From assembly GCA_016618085.1 (NCBI GenBank), contig JABLTG010000111.1, positions 1 to 64,000 on the forward strand: a DNA stretch of 64,000 bases, given 5' to 3'. The translations under genes and the position numbers were made by a program. This stretch comes from Neovahlkampfia damariscottae. Its lineage: Eukaryota; Heterolobosea; Selenaionea; Neovahlkampfiida; Neovahlkampfiidae. The notes below the pieces were generated by a model. It was given only the letters and a program-made list of their open reading frames with translations, ran no database searches and had not been told where the DNA came from. This document shows positions 19,639-29,308 of the stretch, piece by piece. Each line of letters starts with the position of its first letter. Positions within the stretch are counted from its first letter, which is position 1.

Positions 19639-20219
19639 ATGAAGATAGTTCGTCAAAGTTTTGCTTTAGAAGAAATGGTTCAACATTACTAATGGAAAAT
19701 TGAAAACTTTGAAGCTCCTACCAAAGGATGGATTGAAACATTTTTGACAAGACATAACTTAAAAGCCATTGCTAAAACACCACTCAATCGAAAGAGATTT
19801 GAAAATGGGAACACCACAGCCATCAAAGGTTGGTTTCTGAAAACTGATCCAAATGACAAAAAAAAAAAAATTCCTTCTTGAACAATATTTAATGCTGACG
19901 AAACTATGGTTGCATGGAAGGACAAGTTTAAAGTAATATGTTCTCGTGGAACAAAACAAGCTATTGTTGCAATAGATAAAAATAATGAACATGTTACATT
20001 TATGGTGACAATTTCTGTCCATACGCTATTTTTCATTTAAAAACTATTTCAGGAATACTTGACCAATTTTTACAAGAAAAGACTTTGACAGTTGGTGGAC
20101 AAGCTATTATCATTAATGAAAGAGCTAAGGAAATAAATCAGTGTTGTGTAGATTTTATCAGGATATTTTGTAAGAATAAAAAATCAACCAATCATAGACT
20201 TAGAATTGATAAAACCTGA
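19639..20219 (+). mobile_element. Decayed pogo/Tigger-type DDE transposase
   Basis: The first frame carries a CENP-B-type helix-turn-helix (GWIETFLTRHN) and then the DDE catalytic block IFNADETMVAWK, with the first catalytic Asp, and NEHVTFMVTIS. In-frame stops occur near 19690, 19878 and 20037. Near 20010 the coding sense moves to another frame that continues FCPYAIFHLKTISGILD to about 20219, so there is at least one frameshift. This is a DNA transposon of the Tc1/pogo superfamily. Terminal inverted repeats were not found by eye. No intact copy exists here. Confidence 0.7.
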
Positions 20220-20336
20220 AGCTTGAAAATATAACAAATGTTAGTTTTTGTTAAACTTTTGATTTTTTTAAACCTTTTTTTCTCTTAGCAACAGCAAGTT
20301 ATATGTTTAAAAATACAATAATTTTTATTTTATTTT

Positions 20337-20381
20337 CCAATCACGAACACCATAAAATATTTTTATGGTGTTCATGATTGG
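20337..20381. repeat. Near-perfect 21-3-21 inverted repeat ending in CCAAT/ATTGG
   Basis: Two 21-nt arms with one mismatch flank a 3-nt spacer. The outer ends are CCAATCA and its complement. The right arm supplies ATTGG 22 nt before the ATG at 20403. It may be a bidirectional promoter palindrome or the end of an inserted element. Confidence 0.75.
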
Positions 20382-20402
20382 TCTGTTTATTCAAACAAAT
20401 TG

Positions 20403-21396
20403 ATGGTCAAAAGAAAACAACAAGAAACTACAAACCCAAGAAAAAAGAAAAAAATTGATACAACTCTGGAAGTTGAACCTATTTCAAGTTCTAAAGCTTA
20501 CGCAAAACCAACCGTTGATTTTACTTTCAAAAAACTTTTTGGAAATGAACATAACAAAGCATTAACAATTAATTTCCTTAATAATATCTTCGGATTTGAA
20601 AGTTATGAAGTGATTAAAGAGATTTCATTTGAAAACACATTTCATAAAAGACAAAAGGAAGAAAAAATGAGTATTTTGGATGTATTTTGCACTGATACAA
20701 AAGGAAGACAATTTATAATAGAAGTTCAACAACAAAAACTTGTAGCATTTGAAAAAAGAGTTCAATATTATGCACATAATGTTCATTCAAGTCAACTTTC
20801 AACAAACGCGGATTATTCAGATATCGTGCTGTATATACACTTGTTATTTGTGACTTTAAAGTTTTTCCTTCGGAAGTGCCATGTATTAGTCACCATGTTA
20901 TGATGGAAAAAGATACAAAAAAAATCTTTTTAAAAGAAACACAATATACTTTTATCGAATTACCAAAATTTCAACATCAAAAAAATGAAAAATTAGTTTT
21001 AAAAGATCAATGGATTTATATGCTCAAGAATTATCAACAGGGTCCTCCTGAAAACGCAGAAAAACTTATCAATGACGCGTTTACAATTTTAGAAATGGAA
21101 AAATGGACAAAAGAAGAAATTCAAAAGTACCAAAAACAATTGAAAGAAAATGAAGAATTTCAATCAAAATTAGAAGAAGCTGAAGAAAAAGGAAAAAAGA
21201 AGGAATTGCAATTGGTGAAAAGGTGAAAAAAAGGAAAAAAGAAGTAAAAGAAGAAATGGCTATTGGTATGATTAAAAATGATATGAAGCCAATGGATGTA
21301 AATGAAGTATTCTAAATTATCAAAAAAAAAGATTAAAGAGTTATACTTGAAACATTCAGAATTACCAGAAAAAGAAATCGAAGAATTGTTTAAATA
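20403..21396 (+). mobile_element. PD-(D/E)XK nuclease-family transposase (Rpn/PDDEXK_2 type), decayed
   Basis: The reading starts with a basic head, then KPTVDFTFKKLFGNEHNK, the hallmark of this family. The nuclease core follows: SILDVFCTD (catalytic Asp) and FIIEVQQQK (Glu-x-Gln variant of the E-x-K motif), then KRVQYYAHNVHSSQL. Near 20830 the frame shifts and resumes as AVYTLVICDFKVFPSEV and SHHVMMEKD. A Lys/Glu tail breaks again near 21180-21230 and ends with ELPEKEIEELFK. Relatives are bacterial Rpn proteins and their protist expansions, which promote recombination or act in defence. At least two frame breaks. It begins just after the 20337 palindrome. Confidence 0.75.
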
Positions 21397-21470
21397 AATT
21401 ATTTGTTTCTTTCTGGACATTGTTTGTATAATTATTTGTTATCAAGTAATTTTGATTTTATCTTTTTGTT

Positions 21471-21589
21471 ATATTCAAGGTTTTTTGTTAACCTTCCAAT
21501 TTTGTTTTTAATTTTTTTTTATTTGTTTATTTCTATTTTTGGAAAAATTTTTTTTGAAAATTGGAAGGTTAACTAAAAACCTTGAATAT
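21471..21589. repeat. 33-bp inverted repeat with 53-nt loop
   Basis: Arms at 21471-21503 and 21557-21589 match over 33 nt with one mismatch and would fold into a long hairpin. It lies 75 nt after the Rpn-type element. No gene overlaps it. It could be a foldback/MITE or the element's terminal structure. Confidence 0.75.
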
Positions 21590-21789
21590 ATTTATTTTAC
21601 TTGAGTAACTTAGAAACTTATTGCAAAGATAAAATAATTATGTAAACTAATAGTATGTATTCTAAAATATATGCAATCTTAATCCCTTAGCCAAATAAGG
21701 ACGCAATGAACAACAATATAGAAGATTTAAAAATTAATCATTCATTATAAATTATTATAATGAAATTCAATAAAATATTATTCCATTGA

Positions 21790-22330
21790 TCTACTTTTAG
21801 CTAATTCATCAAGTAGATCATCGATTTTTTGAACCTGAAATATTAGTGAATGATGTTGTTGTACTATATGTTTTAGTTCCATCACCTACAACATTAATAC
21901 TAAAAATAATGCTACTATCATTTGCATTTCTACCTTCTAATGACCTGTTATTCCACTATCTACAATGGTTATAATTTCCATCAAATTGAATAATGTGTCA
22001 CCTATACCATAATATACGCTTTTTGTACCTGTAGCCACATTAACTCCTGCTTAATCTCCAAATAACATTACCTTCAAAATCAACATGATCATTTTTCATT
22101 AAATATCGAACAGTTCTCATCATTTTATATACTTTTTCTGTAATCCAATTTAAAAATGATTCTGAATGTTGATATAAAATATTTAAAGAATGAATTGGAA
22201 TATTCATTGCATTACAAAAATGTTCCAATAAAGATATTTCTAAACCACAAATTTTTCAAGCAGCAACCAATAACAACACCATTTTAGATTGAGTACCATA
22301 CTGAAGTATTTTATATGAATCGATATTTGG
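21790..22330 (-). pseudogene. Unclassified gene remnant on the minus strand
   Basis: Protein-like sequence reads leftward: KMVLLLVAA, a stop, then ISLLEHFCNAMNIPIHSLN, FLNWITEKVYKMMRTVRYLM, HVDFEGNVIW, then after further breaks GTKSVYYGIGDTLFNLMEI and IDDLLDELAKSRSME. Composition and codon use are gene-like, yet stops and frame changes recur without matching introns. I do not recognise the family. It is probably a dead copy of a gene present elsewhere in the genome. Confidence 0.4.
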
Positions 22331-22371
22331 CCTGAACCTGTTTTGATTTCACGTTAACTAATTTATTTTTT

Positions 22372-23106
22372 TTATTGGATTTGAGGAAATGCCAACATCC
22401 ATCTTGAGCTTGAAAAACATTGTTCAATTTTTATCCATTTTACTCCTCCAATTGATCTTTGCTTTGATTCCACTGATTTTTTGTAACTTTCAAAATTTTC
22501 ATGATCAAAATTGTGAGGGTCAAATCTCAATACCTGGAATTCATCTTTATTTCTCCTAATACCAACAAGTGAATAAGCATATATAGAATCATCAAATATA
22601 ATAGGAGTTTTGTTCTTTTCAAAATGAGAGTAAAATTTAGTGATCAATTCTTCAAAATTATGATAAATTTTTGTTGATTCTTTCTTGAGTTCTTGCTTAT
22701 TCAATGGATTATAGAAAACAGCTTCATCACAATTTATGGATAATGATTGAAGATATAATGCTATTTCTGGTGGTTCTATCCATTTGTTCGAGCCGACATC
22801 CTTTTTTTTAAATAGTTTAATTTTTTCCAATTGTAGTTGAATTTCATAAATAGAAGGAATGATATGCCCTGTATTTTTTGTTTCTTTTTTTTGTTTATAA
22901 TACAAATTACTTAGAATTGATTGTAAAACTCGGTATGCACAACCCCAGCCTTGATCAGTTTCATTACAAGAATCATAATGAAAATAATCAGTCTTTGTAC
23001 AAACAACTGAATTTTCAGTTGAGAATAATTCAACCAGACCTGAAGTAGCTTCATGATATTTGTAAAAATAAAATGGTGATTTTTTCACTTCCACTGTTTT
23101 CTTCAT
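22372..23106 (-). CDS. UFM1-specific protease (UFSP, peptidase C78)
   Basis: A single exon of 244 aa, close to the short UFSP1 form. The catalytic Cys sits in DQGWGCAYRVLQS (about residue 56). The later triad region reads TPIIFDDSIYAYSLVGI and FDPHNFD, matching the Asp-Pro-His active site of the family. The enzyme matures UFM1 or removes it from targets at the ER and ribosome. Presence implies a UFMylation pathway. The start is set 27 nt from the CCAAT at 23133 shared with the divergent neighbour. Confidence 0.85.
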   Translation of the reverse strand: MKKTVEVKKSPFYFYKYHEATSGLVELFSTENSVVCTKTDYFHYDSCNETDQGWGCAYRVLQSILSNLYYKQKKETKNTGHIIPSIYEIQLQLEKIKLFKKKDVGSNKWIEPPEIALYLQSLSINCDEAVFYNPLNKQELKKESTKIYHNFEELITKFYSHFEKNKTPIIFDDSIYAYSLVGIRRNKDEFQVLRFDPHNFDHENFESYKKSVESKQRSIGGVKWIKIEQCFSSSRWMLAFPQIQ

Positions 23107-23132
23107 CTTTTTTAGTGGTGGAATAAATATTG

Positions 23133-23137
23133 TCCAA
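23133..23137. promoter_or_regulatory. CCAAT element shared by divergent genes
   Basis: One CCAAT lies 27 nt from the UFSP start and 23 nt from the start of the gene at 23160, which are only 53 nt apart. No other candidate element exists in the gap. Confidence 0.6.
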
Positions 23138-23159
23138 TTATATTGTCCATTGAGAGATT

Positions 23160-23567
23160 ATGAAGAGAAATGGGTTAAAGCTTTTCAAAGGCTTCACCAA
23201 AGATCCAAATACGAAAAGATCACTCATCACGCATTGTTTAAGTTATAAACAATCAGAATTGCTTTGGTTGCTATTAAAAGAAGAGGATTTAGTTTTAGAT
23301 CGTAAATTATTGTTTAAACTTCAGGATTTTGTTCAATCTGAGGAAGATTGGAAAACTTTGATAAATTTATATTTGAATGCTAAAATTGAACCTTCTCCAG
23401 ATTTTTTATTTTTGAATTATAAAAACAAAAAAGAATTGATAAAAAAATCTGTGGAAGGAAATATGGTAGGAATAGAGCAAATGTTATGCTTGGAATACAC
23501 TATTGATTTGAAAATGAAGAATTTTCTTTTTGATGGAAATATTGAAAGAGAAAAAAAATTTAAATAA
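23160..23567 (+). CDS. Small helical protein of unknown function, 135 aa
   Basis: A single exon. The start MKRNGLKLFKGFTKD is basic and could be a mitochondrial presequence. The remainder looks all-helical (LLWLLLKEEDLVLDRKLL, EEDWKTLINLYLNAKIEP), with spacing that could be two or three degenerate helical-hairpin (PPR/TPR-like) repeats. No clear family. It shares its promoter with UFSP and its stop lies 7 nt from that of the convergent membrane-protein gene. Confidence 0.6.
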   Translation: MKRNGLKLFKGFTKDPNTKRSLITHCLSYKQSELLWLLLKEEDLVLDRKLLFKLQDFVQSEEDWKTLINLYLNAKIEPSPDFLFLNYKNKKELIKKSVEGNMVGIEQMLCLEYTIDLKMKNFLFDGNIEREKKFK

Positions 23568-23573
23568 AATTTA

Positions 23574-24006
23574 TCAAAAATTTTTTTGTTTTTTTATTGA
23601 CAAAAGAAAACTACTAAGCCACCATTCAAAACAAAGTCTTGTGAGAGGTAAATAACAAAATATGAAAGCAAAACACCAAAATATTGACAATAAAATTGGA
23701 AAAATACCCAAAAATCTCCAATTGGAGCCAAGTTCAAGGAGCATTAAAACTCCTCCAAAGAATAAGAATCCATTGAATAAAGTATTTAAACCAAAGAATA
23801 CACACCAAAAAATAATGTAAATGGTCTAGAGTTTAGTTATGTTTTCTTACTCTTGCGACTGACGGGCCGACCCAGTGAATTAAAAGCGGTGAGGCTGATT
23901 CTAAAACTTCAAAAACACCTCCACTAGGAATATTTATCAAGATTGAACCTTGTTGAGAGACATTGACGTGATGTTCAACCTCTTCCTCCACTGTGTTAAA
24001 TTCCAT
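23574..24006 (-). CDS. Small multi-pass membrane protein, 135 aa
   Basis: Two exons (24006-23851, 23825-23574) are joined across a 25-nt intron, the shortest seen here. Residues 1-52 are soluble (MEFNTVEEEVEHHVNVSQQ, then GGVFEVLESASPLLIHWVG). Residues 53-130 form two or three membrane helices (IYIIFWCVFFGLNTLFNGF, FPILLSIFWCFAFIFC). No ORF longer than 60 codons reveals it. Exons sum to 136 codons and both parts read cleanly, so the gene is real. The family is unrecognised. An ATTGG/CCAAT palindrome lies 4 nt upstream of the ATG. Confidence 0.68.
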
Positions 24007-24009
24007 TTT

Positions 24010-24030
24010 ATTGGTTAACGACTAACCAAT
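24010..24030. promoter_or_regulatory. Inverted CCAAT palindrome at a gene start
   Basis: ATTGGTTA and TAACCAAT are perfect 8-nt inverted copies with a 5-nt spacer, immediately before the membrane-protein ATG at 24006. It holds both orientations of the element found at nearly every start in the window. Confidence 0.6.
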
Positions 24031-24281
24031 GAGTATCATGCCAAAATGAAAAAATAAAATCCATGGACTTGCCATAACTTGAATAAATATGTCGAATCTG
24101 AAATTTTTAAAAATTGAAATTTTGGAAGTTAAAAAATTCAGAAAATTTCAAATGCCTCTAGGAGTGAGTTTTTACAGAGATACAACACTGCACTCTGCGC
24201 TCTCTCTGCTATTCAGTTTTTATTTTTTTCACTTCATGCTGGTGAGATTTTGACAGAAAATTATATAAATTAATATTATAA

Positions 24282-24662
24282 ATGGATATTAAAATGTTAG
24301 TATCTGGAACACATCTTTCAATGGCAAATACAGTAGTGATTTATGATTCTGATTTTAATCCATTGAATGATTTACAAGCAATGGATCAATGTCATAGAAT
24401 TGGTCAGAAAAGAGATGTCAAAATTTATCGAATCCTCACAAGAAAAACTTATGAAAGTTTGAAAGGAAATTTAAAACCTGTGAGAACAAAAGGTAAAACT
24501 CTTCAATTGGATTTTCTTACAAATGATGATGTTGGAACACCAGAGAGTAAAAGAATGAAATCATATAGAAATGACGAAGATGAACACGATGAAGATGATG
24601 AAGAGTTTGAATCGGATGAAGAAAAAGTTAAAGAATCAAAACCAAAAATCAGGCTGTTATGA
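24282..24662 (+). pseudogene. Orphan C-terminal piece of a SNF2-family helicase
   Basis: Residues 1-60 match motifs V and VI of SNF2 ATPases: [37 protein letters not shown]. The usual GG-x-G-x-N before motif V is degraded, and the two RecA lobes, Walker A and DEAH motif are absent upstream. A charged tail rich in Asp/Glu follows, and the frame ends inside the tRNA gene on the other strand. It resembles the HELLS/ISWI side of the family. Alone it cannot be an active remodeller, so it is most likely a partial gene copy. Confidence 0.6.
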
Positions 24663-24723
24663 GAATCGAACTCATGACCCTTAGTTTACAAGACTAATGC
24701 TCTGCCAACTGAGCTAAACAGCC
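24652..24723 (-). tRNA. tRNA-Thr (anticodon TGT)
   Basis: A 72-nt cloverleaf with a 7-bp acceptor stem (GGCTGTT/AACAGCC), A box TAGCTCAGTTGG, anticodon loop CTTGTAA and B box GTTCGATTC. No intron. A T5 run follows its 3' end. Identical in sequence to the copy at 25364. Confidence 0.95.
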
Positions 24724-24885
24724 TTGTCCGCATTCAATGTTTGCTAATAATGTTTCATTATCTACAAAGACTTTGGAATATAAGATGTTTGGGGTAGTTT
24801 TTAGCCGTGATTGACCGCCTCAAAGTTCCATTTTTGAAAATAAACGGAGAAAACGTGATGAACCAAGTACATTGTTTAAGCTTCA

Positions 24886-25197
24886 TTGTTATTATTAACA
24901 AAGAAAAATAAACTTCAAGAGTTCGATGGAAATGCATTTGAAGTGGCATGGATGATGAGTGACTGTTTGGAGAGGTTTCATATAAAAATCGAACAAAAAG
25001 AAGTTTCAACTGAACATTTCTTCATCAGAATTTCAACAATGTTGAAAAGGAAAGATATGTTGCTAGAATCCAGATCCCACACAATTGAAAAGGAAATGTT
25101 TGGAATAAGAGGTTTGAGTAAGTTAAAAGTAAGTTTGAGTGATAAAGTTAGTGCTGGTATGTTGTACCTGAACGGTTTTTGTGAAAACGGCATTTAG
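24886..25197 (+). CDS. Possible gene fragment of unknown function
   Basis: An open frame of 103 codons between the two tRNA genes reads gene-like (FEVAWMMSDCLERFHIKIE, KEMFGIRGLSKLKVSLSD), with balanced composition. No family is recognised. The TTG-type start given is only the frame limit. Upstream text suggests coding in other frames, so this may be the surviving end of a decayed gene or the last exon of a split one. Confidence 0.3.
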   Translation: MLLLTKKNKLQEFDGNAFEVAWMMSDCLERFHIKIEQKEVSTEHFFIRISTMLKRKDMLLESRSHTIEKEMFGIRGLSKLKVSLSDKVSAGMLYLNGFCENGI

Positions 25198-25363
25198 TAA
25201 TGTGGAAGGTTCTGATTGGTCAAAGAGTGAGACCAGTTATTAAATACAGTCAAATGATTCGTCATTTCAAATTATGGTATGAATACAAGTTATTCTATAT
25301 ATACAGGAAATTGTTCAAAAGAAATCAAAAAAGATCCCATATTCAAAAGAAAAACAAAAATTA

Positions 25364-25435
25364 GGCTGTTATGAGAATCGAACTCATGACCCTTAGTTTA
25401 CAAGACTAATGCTCTGCCAACTGAGCTAAACAGCC
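25364..25435 (-). tRNA. tRNA-Thr (anticodon TGT), second copy
   Basis: Identical over 72 nt to the copy at 24652, with the same strand and a similar A/C-rich stretch at its 3' end, which becomes the T-run terminator on the transcript. Flanks beyond about 12 nt differ, so only a short block was copied or conserved. Confidence 0.95.
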
Positions 25436-25533
25436 CTATTCGGGGATCAATCCAATCAAATTTTACAATTTTTCACCACTTCTAGTGTTTTGTTGGTTCG
25501 AAATAGAAATGATTGGGCAAAATTTATTTTAAA

Positions 25534-27891
25534 ATGAATATTGATCTGATCTCTTGTATCAAATGCTGCTATGAAAATGAATTGTGTATTTTATTTTTTC
25601 AAGGTTCTAATCACCACCACCAATCAAATATGTTTGAATCAACCTCAACTGTTGAAGATGAAGTAACAATTCCTTCATTTCACAGCCCAAGATTAAAAAC
25701 ACAAAATTTCCAAAACATCATTGACAAAAGAAAAAAGAATCCAAACCAAATAGGACTTCCAGCTAAATTAATTTTTAAAATTTTTACATTTTTATCTCCT
25801 CTTGATATAGAAACTGGTCAAAAAGTTTGTTGGTATTGGAATCAAGTAATAAATCAAACAAATTTATGGAAAATCGAATACTTTAACACTTGGAATTCGT
25901 CAACTTTTTTTTTTAAATACTTGAAAAAAAAGTTAAATTTACACGAAGTTTCTTTTCAAATGAAGGAATTATTTTTATATAAAAGGTATCAACATGAGTT
26001 ATACACCAGAGGAAAAGTTAATTTATTGAAACAATACACCGAATTGGATGTGAAACTTTTGTTACTTCCTCCAACAGTTTTTCAACAGATTAAGAAATCA
26101 AATGAATGGGATTTTGTGGATGACTTTGATAATTTAGATTCCGATATTGCTGAAGATGACGAGGTTCGACTTCATACACCTGTGGTTGATCAAACATCAA
26201 ATGAAATAGAATTATTGAATTATGAAAATTCAACTGTCGACGATGAAGGAAATACTTGGATTGATTCTTCATTTCAAATTGAAGAAGTTGTTTTGAAAGA
26301 TAAAAAAGTTCTTGTACATTTGAATAAATATCAAAAACTCAAAGAAAAATTTTTCATCAAAAGATCAATTTATGATTTGATGATTTACAGTCAATATTCT
26401 GCTCAGAGAATACATAAATATTGTGAAACAACTCAATGGATATCTAAGATAAACAAATGTAGCAGTGAGGTAAAATAAAAAAAAATTCACACAAATAGCA
26501 AAATGATGTGAATTTTCTGAAAGGAACTCCAAATATTTTTCCAAAATATGGAAGTAAGTCAAAGAATATTTGGCAACCAAAAAAAGATGATCAAGATAGA
26601 TTCTTGGAATTATCATTTGATCAAGCAGTTTACCTAACAAAAATTTCGATTTATGAAACTTTGAATCCTGGCTCAGTATCAAAAATTTATTCATGGAATG
26701 ACCAAGAAAGTAATTTCATATTGATATATGATAAAATAGATTCTAATGAATCTGAAATTGATGATTTACAAAATTCAAGGATTTTCCAACCTCCTTTGAA
26801 AAAAACAAAATTCAAAACAAATATCATTAGAATTGAATTTTTGAAAAATGATAAAACTATTCAAGTTGACTCAGTTAATATCCAAGGAATTGTAGAAAAA
26901 TCAAATTTGAACCGTTTTTCAATTCACAGTGAGTTTATTGATACCATTGAACAACAAAAACATGTCATACATGTTCCTTACACAAACCCTGTCATTTCAC
27001 CATTTGACTATAATCAACAATATAATTACTTGATTTTTAATGAAATAGAATCACAAAAATATCATGTTTGCTTTGCAACACTTCTAACGGTTTTTGTAGA
27101 CTACAAAAAAATTGACCAATGTTTCATTGAATTCAAAAGAATTAGGAAAGATCCAGTTCAGAGCAAAATATTTAAATGATGAAATTTTGAAAATCAAAAT
27201 CATTTCAAACTTTGCTTACGTTTTGATAAAACAAATTAAAATCCCAGGTGCTTATGTTTTGAATGTTTGGGACTTGTCAACTGGTACATTAGAAAAAACT
27301 TTTGAGTTCAAAGAATGTTCTGGATATGATAATATTGTGAATTGGGAAATCACCAATGATGTTATTTGTTGCTTCCGTGAAAATGAAATTTTTGTTTATG
27401 ACATCAGTTCAAATGAAGTTGAACAATGGAAGCATAGAAGTAAAATTCAGTTAGATAATAACGTGAATCATATTTCTATTAAAGAAGAATGTAATTTGAC
27501 ACTTAACATTTTATCAGTTTGCACATCAAATTCAGAATTGATTATATGGGATATCTTTCTTTGTAAAATTTTACATCAAATCAAATTACCAGAACCAGGT
27601 ACTTGCTCATCAATATTGTCTTTTGGAAGCTTGATTGCTGTTAGTTCATTGTATTCTTCAACAATTTTCATTTTCAATACATTGGATGGAATGTTGATTC
27701 GAGAAATAGAATCAAACAATATTCCAAATTTAATAGGAGAAAAACAAATATCATTTGATGATGAAATGATGACATTTTTTACAAAAGGAACAAATGAGTA
27801 TTACTTACACAAATTCAGTTTAGACACAAATCTAAAATTAAAAGTAAATTTGACAGAAGAAGTGAAACAAGAAAATTGTTTAATTTTGTAA
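25534..27891 (+). CDS. F-box protein with FBXL4-like domain, WD-type repeats and CaaX end
   Basis: Exons 25534-25555, 25604-26469, 26499-27065 and 27100-27891 give 748 aa. The first 48-nt intron is optional, as it is in frame. An F-box (LPAKLIFKIFTFLSPLDIE, about residues 55-100) is followed by a galactose-binding-like domain typical of FBXL4 (LSFDQAVYLTKISIYETLN) and a beta-propeller-like C-terminal half (VLNVWDLSTGT, LIIWDIFLC). The last residues are ENCLIL, a CaaX box ending in Leu, predicting geranylgeranylation. I infer a membrane-bound SCF ubiquitin-ligase adaptor. Its stop overlaps the convergent SMYD gene by 12 nt. Confidence 0.8.
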
Positions 27892-29025
27892 ATTTTGTTT
27901 AATACATTCTTTGCATATTCTTTGTTCATTATTTGGGTCAATTTGAAATGTCAATTCTTTCTTGCAATCAGGACATAAATACTCTTTCATAAATTCTGAG
28001 TTGCAATATCGACTCTTTGGTGAACAATTGCATTCAACAAAAAAATCTTTCAATCTCTTTTTTCTTCTATCTGAAGGTGGTGATATTGGAATGTATGATA
28101 CTTTTAATTCAGTCTCTTTTGGAATATCATGCAATGGAAATAAATGAAATTTTCCATTCACAAACCAATACTCTGAATTTGGTGAACAAGAGTGATTAAC
28201 AAAATTCAATACTGGAACATTACAATAACCAATATCCAGCTCAAATGAATTACATTGATCTTTGGCGATCATATCCATCGTTTCTTCAAATGTCATTTTT
28301 TGATTGGTAATCTGACGAATCGCCTCTTGAATTTTTATCAATTGATTTCTAGTTTCAACATCGGTAATCATTTTTCTAGGTGAAAAAAACCTCAAATAGT
28401 CATCTTTAAAAGTTAATTTTAGAGAAGTATCCTGTTCAATTCCTCCTATCGGAAATGATTTTTTCAATGCTTCTTCTGCTTCACTTTTGGCGATTAACTT
28501 CAAAAAAAACTTTAGTTGAGTCATTAAATCGTGAAACAATAACTTTTTTCGAAATAAAGAATCTTCAATTTTGAGCTCTTCAGCTAAGAAATTTTGGATT
28601 TTTGAAAAGTATTCACATTCAAAATTATGAAGTTCTCGATGATCTGACTTACACTCTTCTGAACAATAAAAAACTTCCTCGTTACATATTTCACAACTCA
28701 AAGCATGACTTTCAATCTGTGTGAGGCAATTTTCACATACTTCTGATTTTATCGGATAATTCACGGCAAAGTTATAAATTTCAGATGTTAAAATCAATTC
28801 TCCTGATTTTATATCTCTTGTAGTAAATAGTCCTCTGCCCATCGTTTCTGTTTGTCTCAATTCCAAATGAAGATTTTCTTTTTTAAAATATGAATTATAA
28901 CGTTCAAACTCTTCAGTCATGTAGTATTCATTTCTGGCATCTATGGTTCTATATAAATCCTTATTAACAATTTTTTGAATTTTTTTTGAACTGTTTTTCA
29001 AAACTCTTGAGGTGAAGCGGAACAT
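27880..29025 (-). CDS. SMYD-like SET/MYND lysine methyltransferase
   Basis: A single exon of 381 aa. A SET domain is split by a MYND zinc finger. The N-SET part is TMGRGLFTTRDIKSGELIL. The MYND (about residues 94-137) shows CENC, CEIC, CSEEC and H-x3-C. The SET core has LNFVNHSCSPNSEYWF and LKVSYIPI, and a Cys-rich post-SET follows (CNCSPKSRYC, CPDC). Such enzymes methylate Lys on histones or other proteins using SAM. The start MFRFTSRVLKN was preferred over an upstream ATG because ATTGG at 29030 lies directly before it. The basic N-terminus could target mitochondria. Confidence 0.85.
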   Translation of the reverse strand: MFRFTSRVLKNSSKKIQKIVNKDLYRTIDARNEYYMTEEFERYNSYFKKENLHLELRQTETMGRGLFTTRDIKSGELILTSEIYNFAVNYPIKSEVCENCLTQIESHALSCEICNEEVFYCSEECKSDHRELHNFECEYFSKIQNFLAEELKIEDSLFRKKLLFHDLMTQLKFFLKLIAKSEAEEALKKSFPIGGIEQDTSLKLTFKDDYLRFFSPRKMITDVETRNQLIKIQEAIRQITNQKMTFEETMDMIAKDQCNSFELDIGYCNVPVLNFVNHSCSPNSEYWFVNGKFHLFPLHDIPKETELKVSYIPISPPSDRRKKRLKDFFVECNCSPKSRYCNSEFMKEYLCPDCKKELTFQIDPNNEQRICKECIKQNLQN

Positions 29026-29308
29026 TCTTATTGGACAAAAAAAAGAAAGAGAAACCACAATAAAAAAAAAACTAAAAGACATGAAGTTATTTCAAAGTCA
29101 TACCTTCATTTCGGTGATGAGGAAAAATTTTAGTTGATCAATATTGAAATGATTTTCTAGCAGAAATCACACTGACAATTTTTTTCACAAAATACTTAAA
29201 AAAAACATGTATCTTGTTTCCAAGTTTTTGAATGTGTCAATTTAATTTATTCTCATCTTTAAATTATTCAACCAATCAATTTTAGTTTGTTTTTTTCACC
29301 ACAAATCG

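Noticed and set aside
27962-28199. Plus-strand ORFs inside the SMYD gene
   Set aside because: Shadows of the long conserved minus-strand frame.
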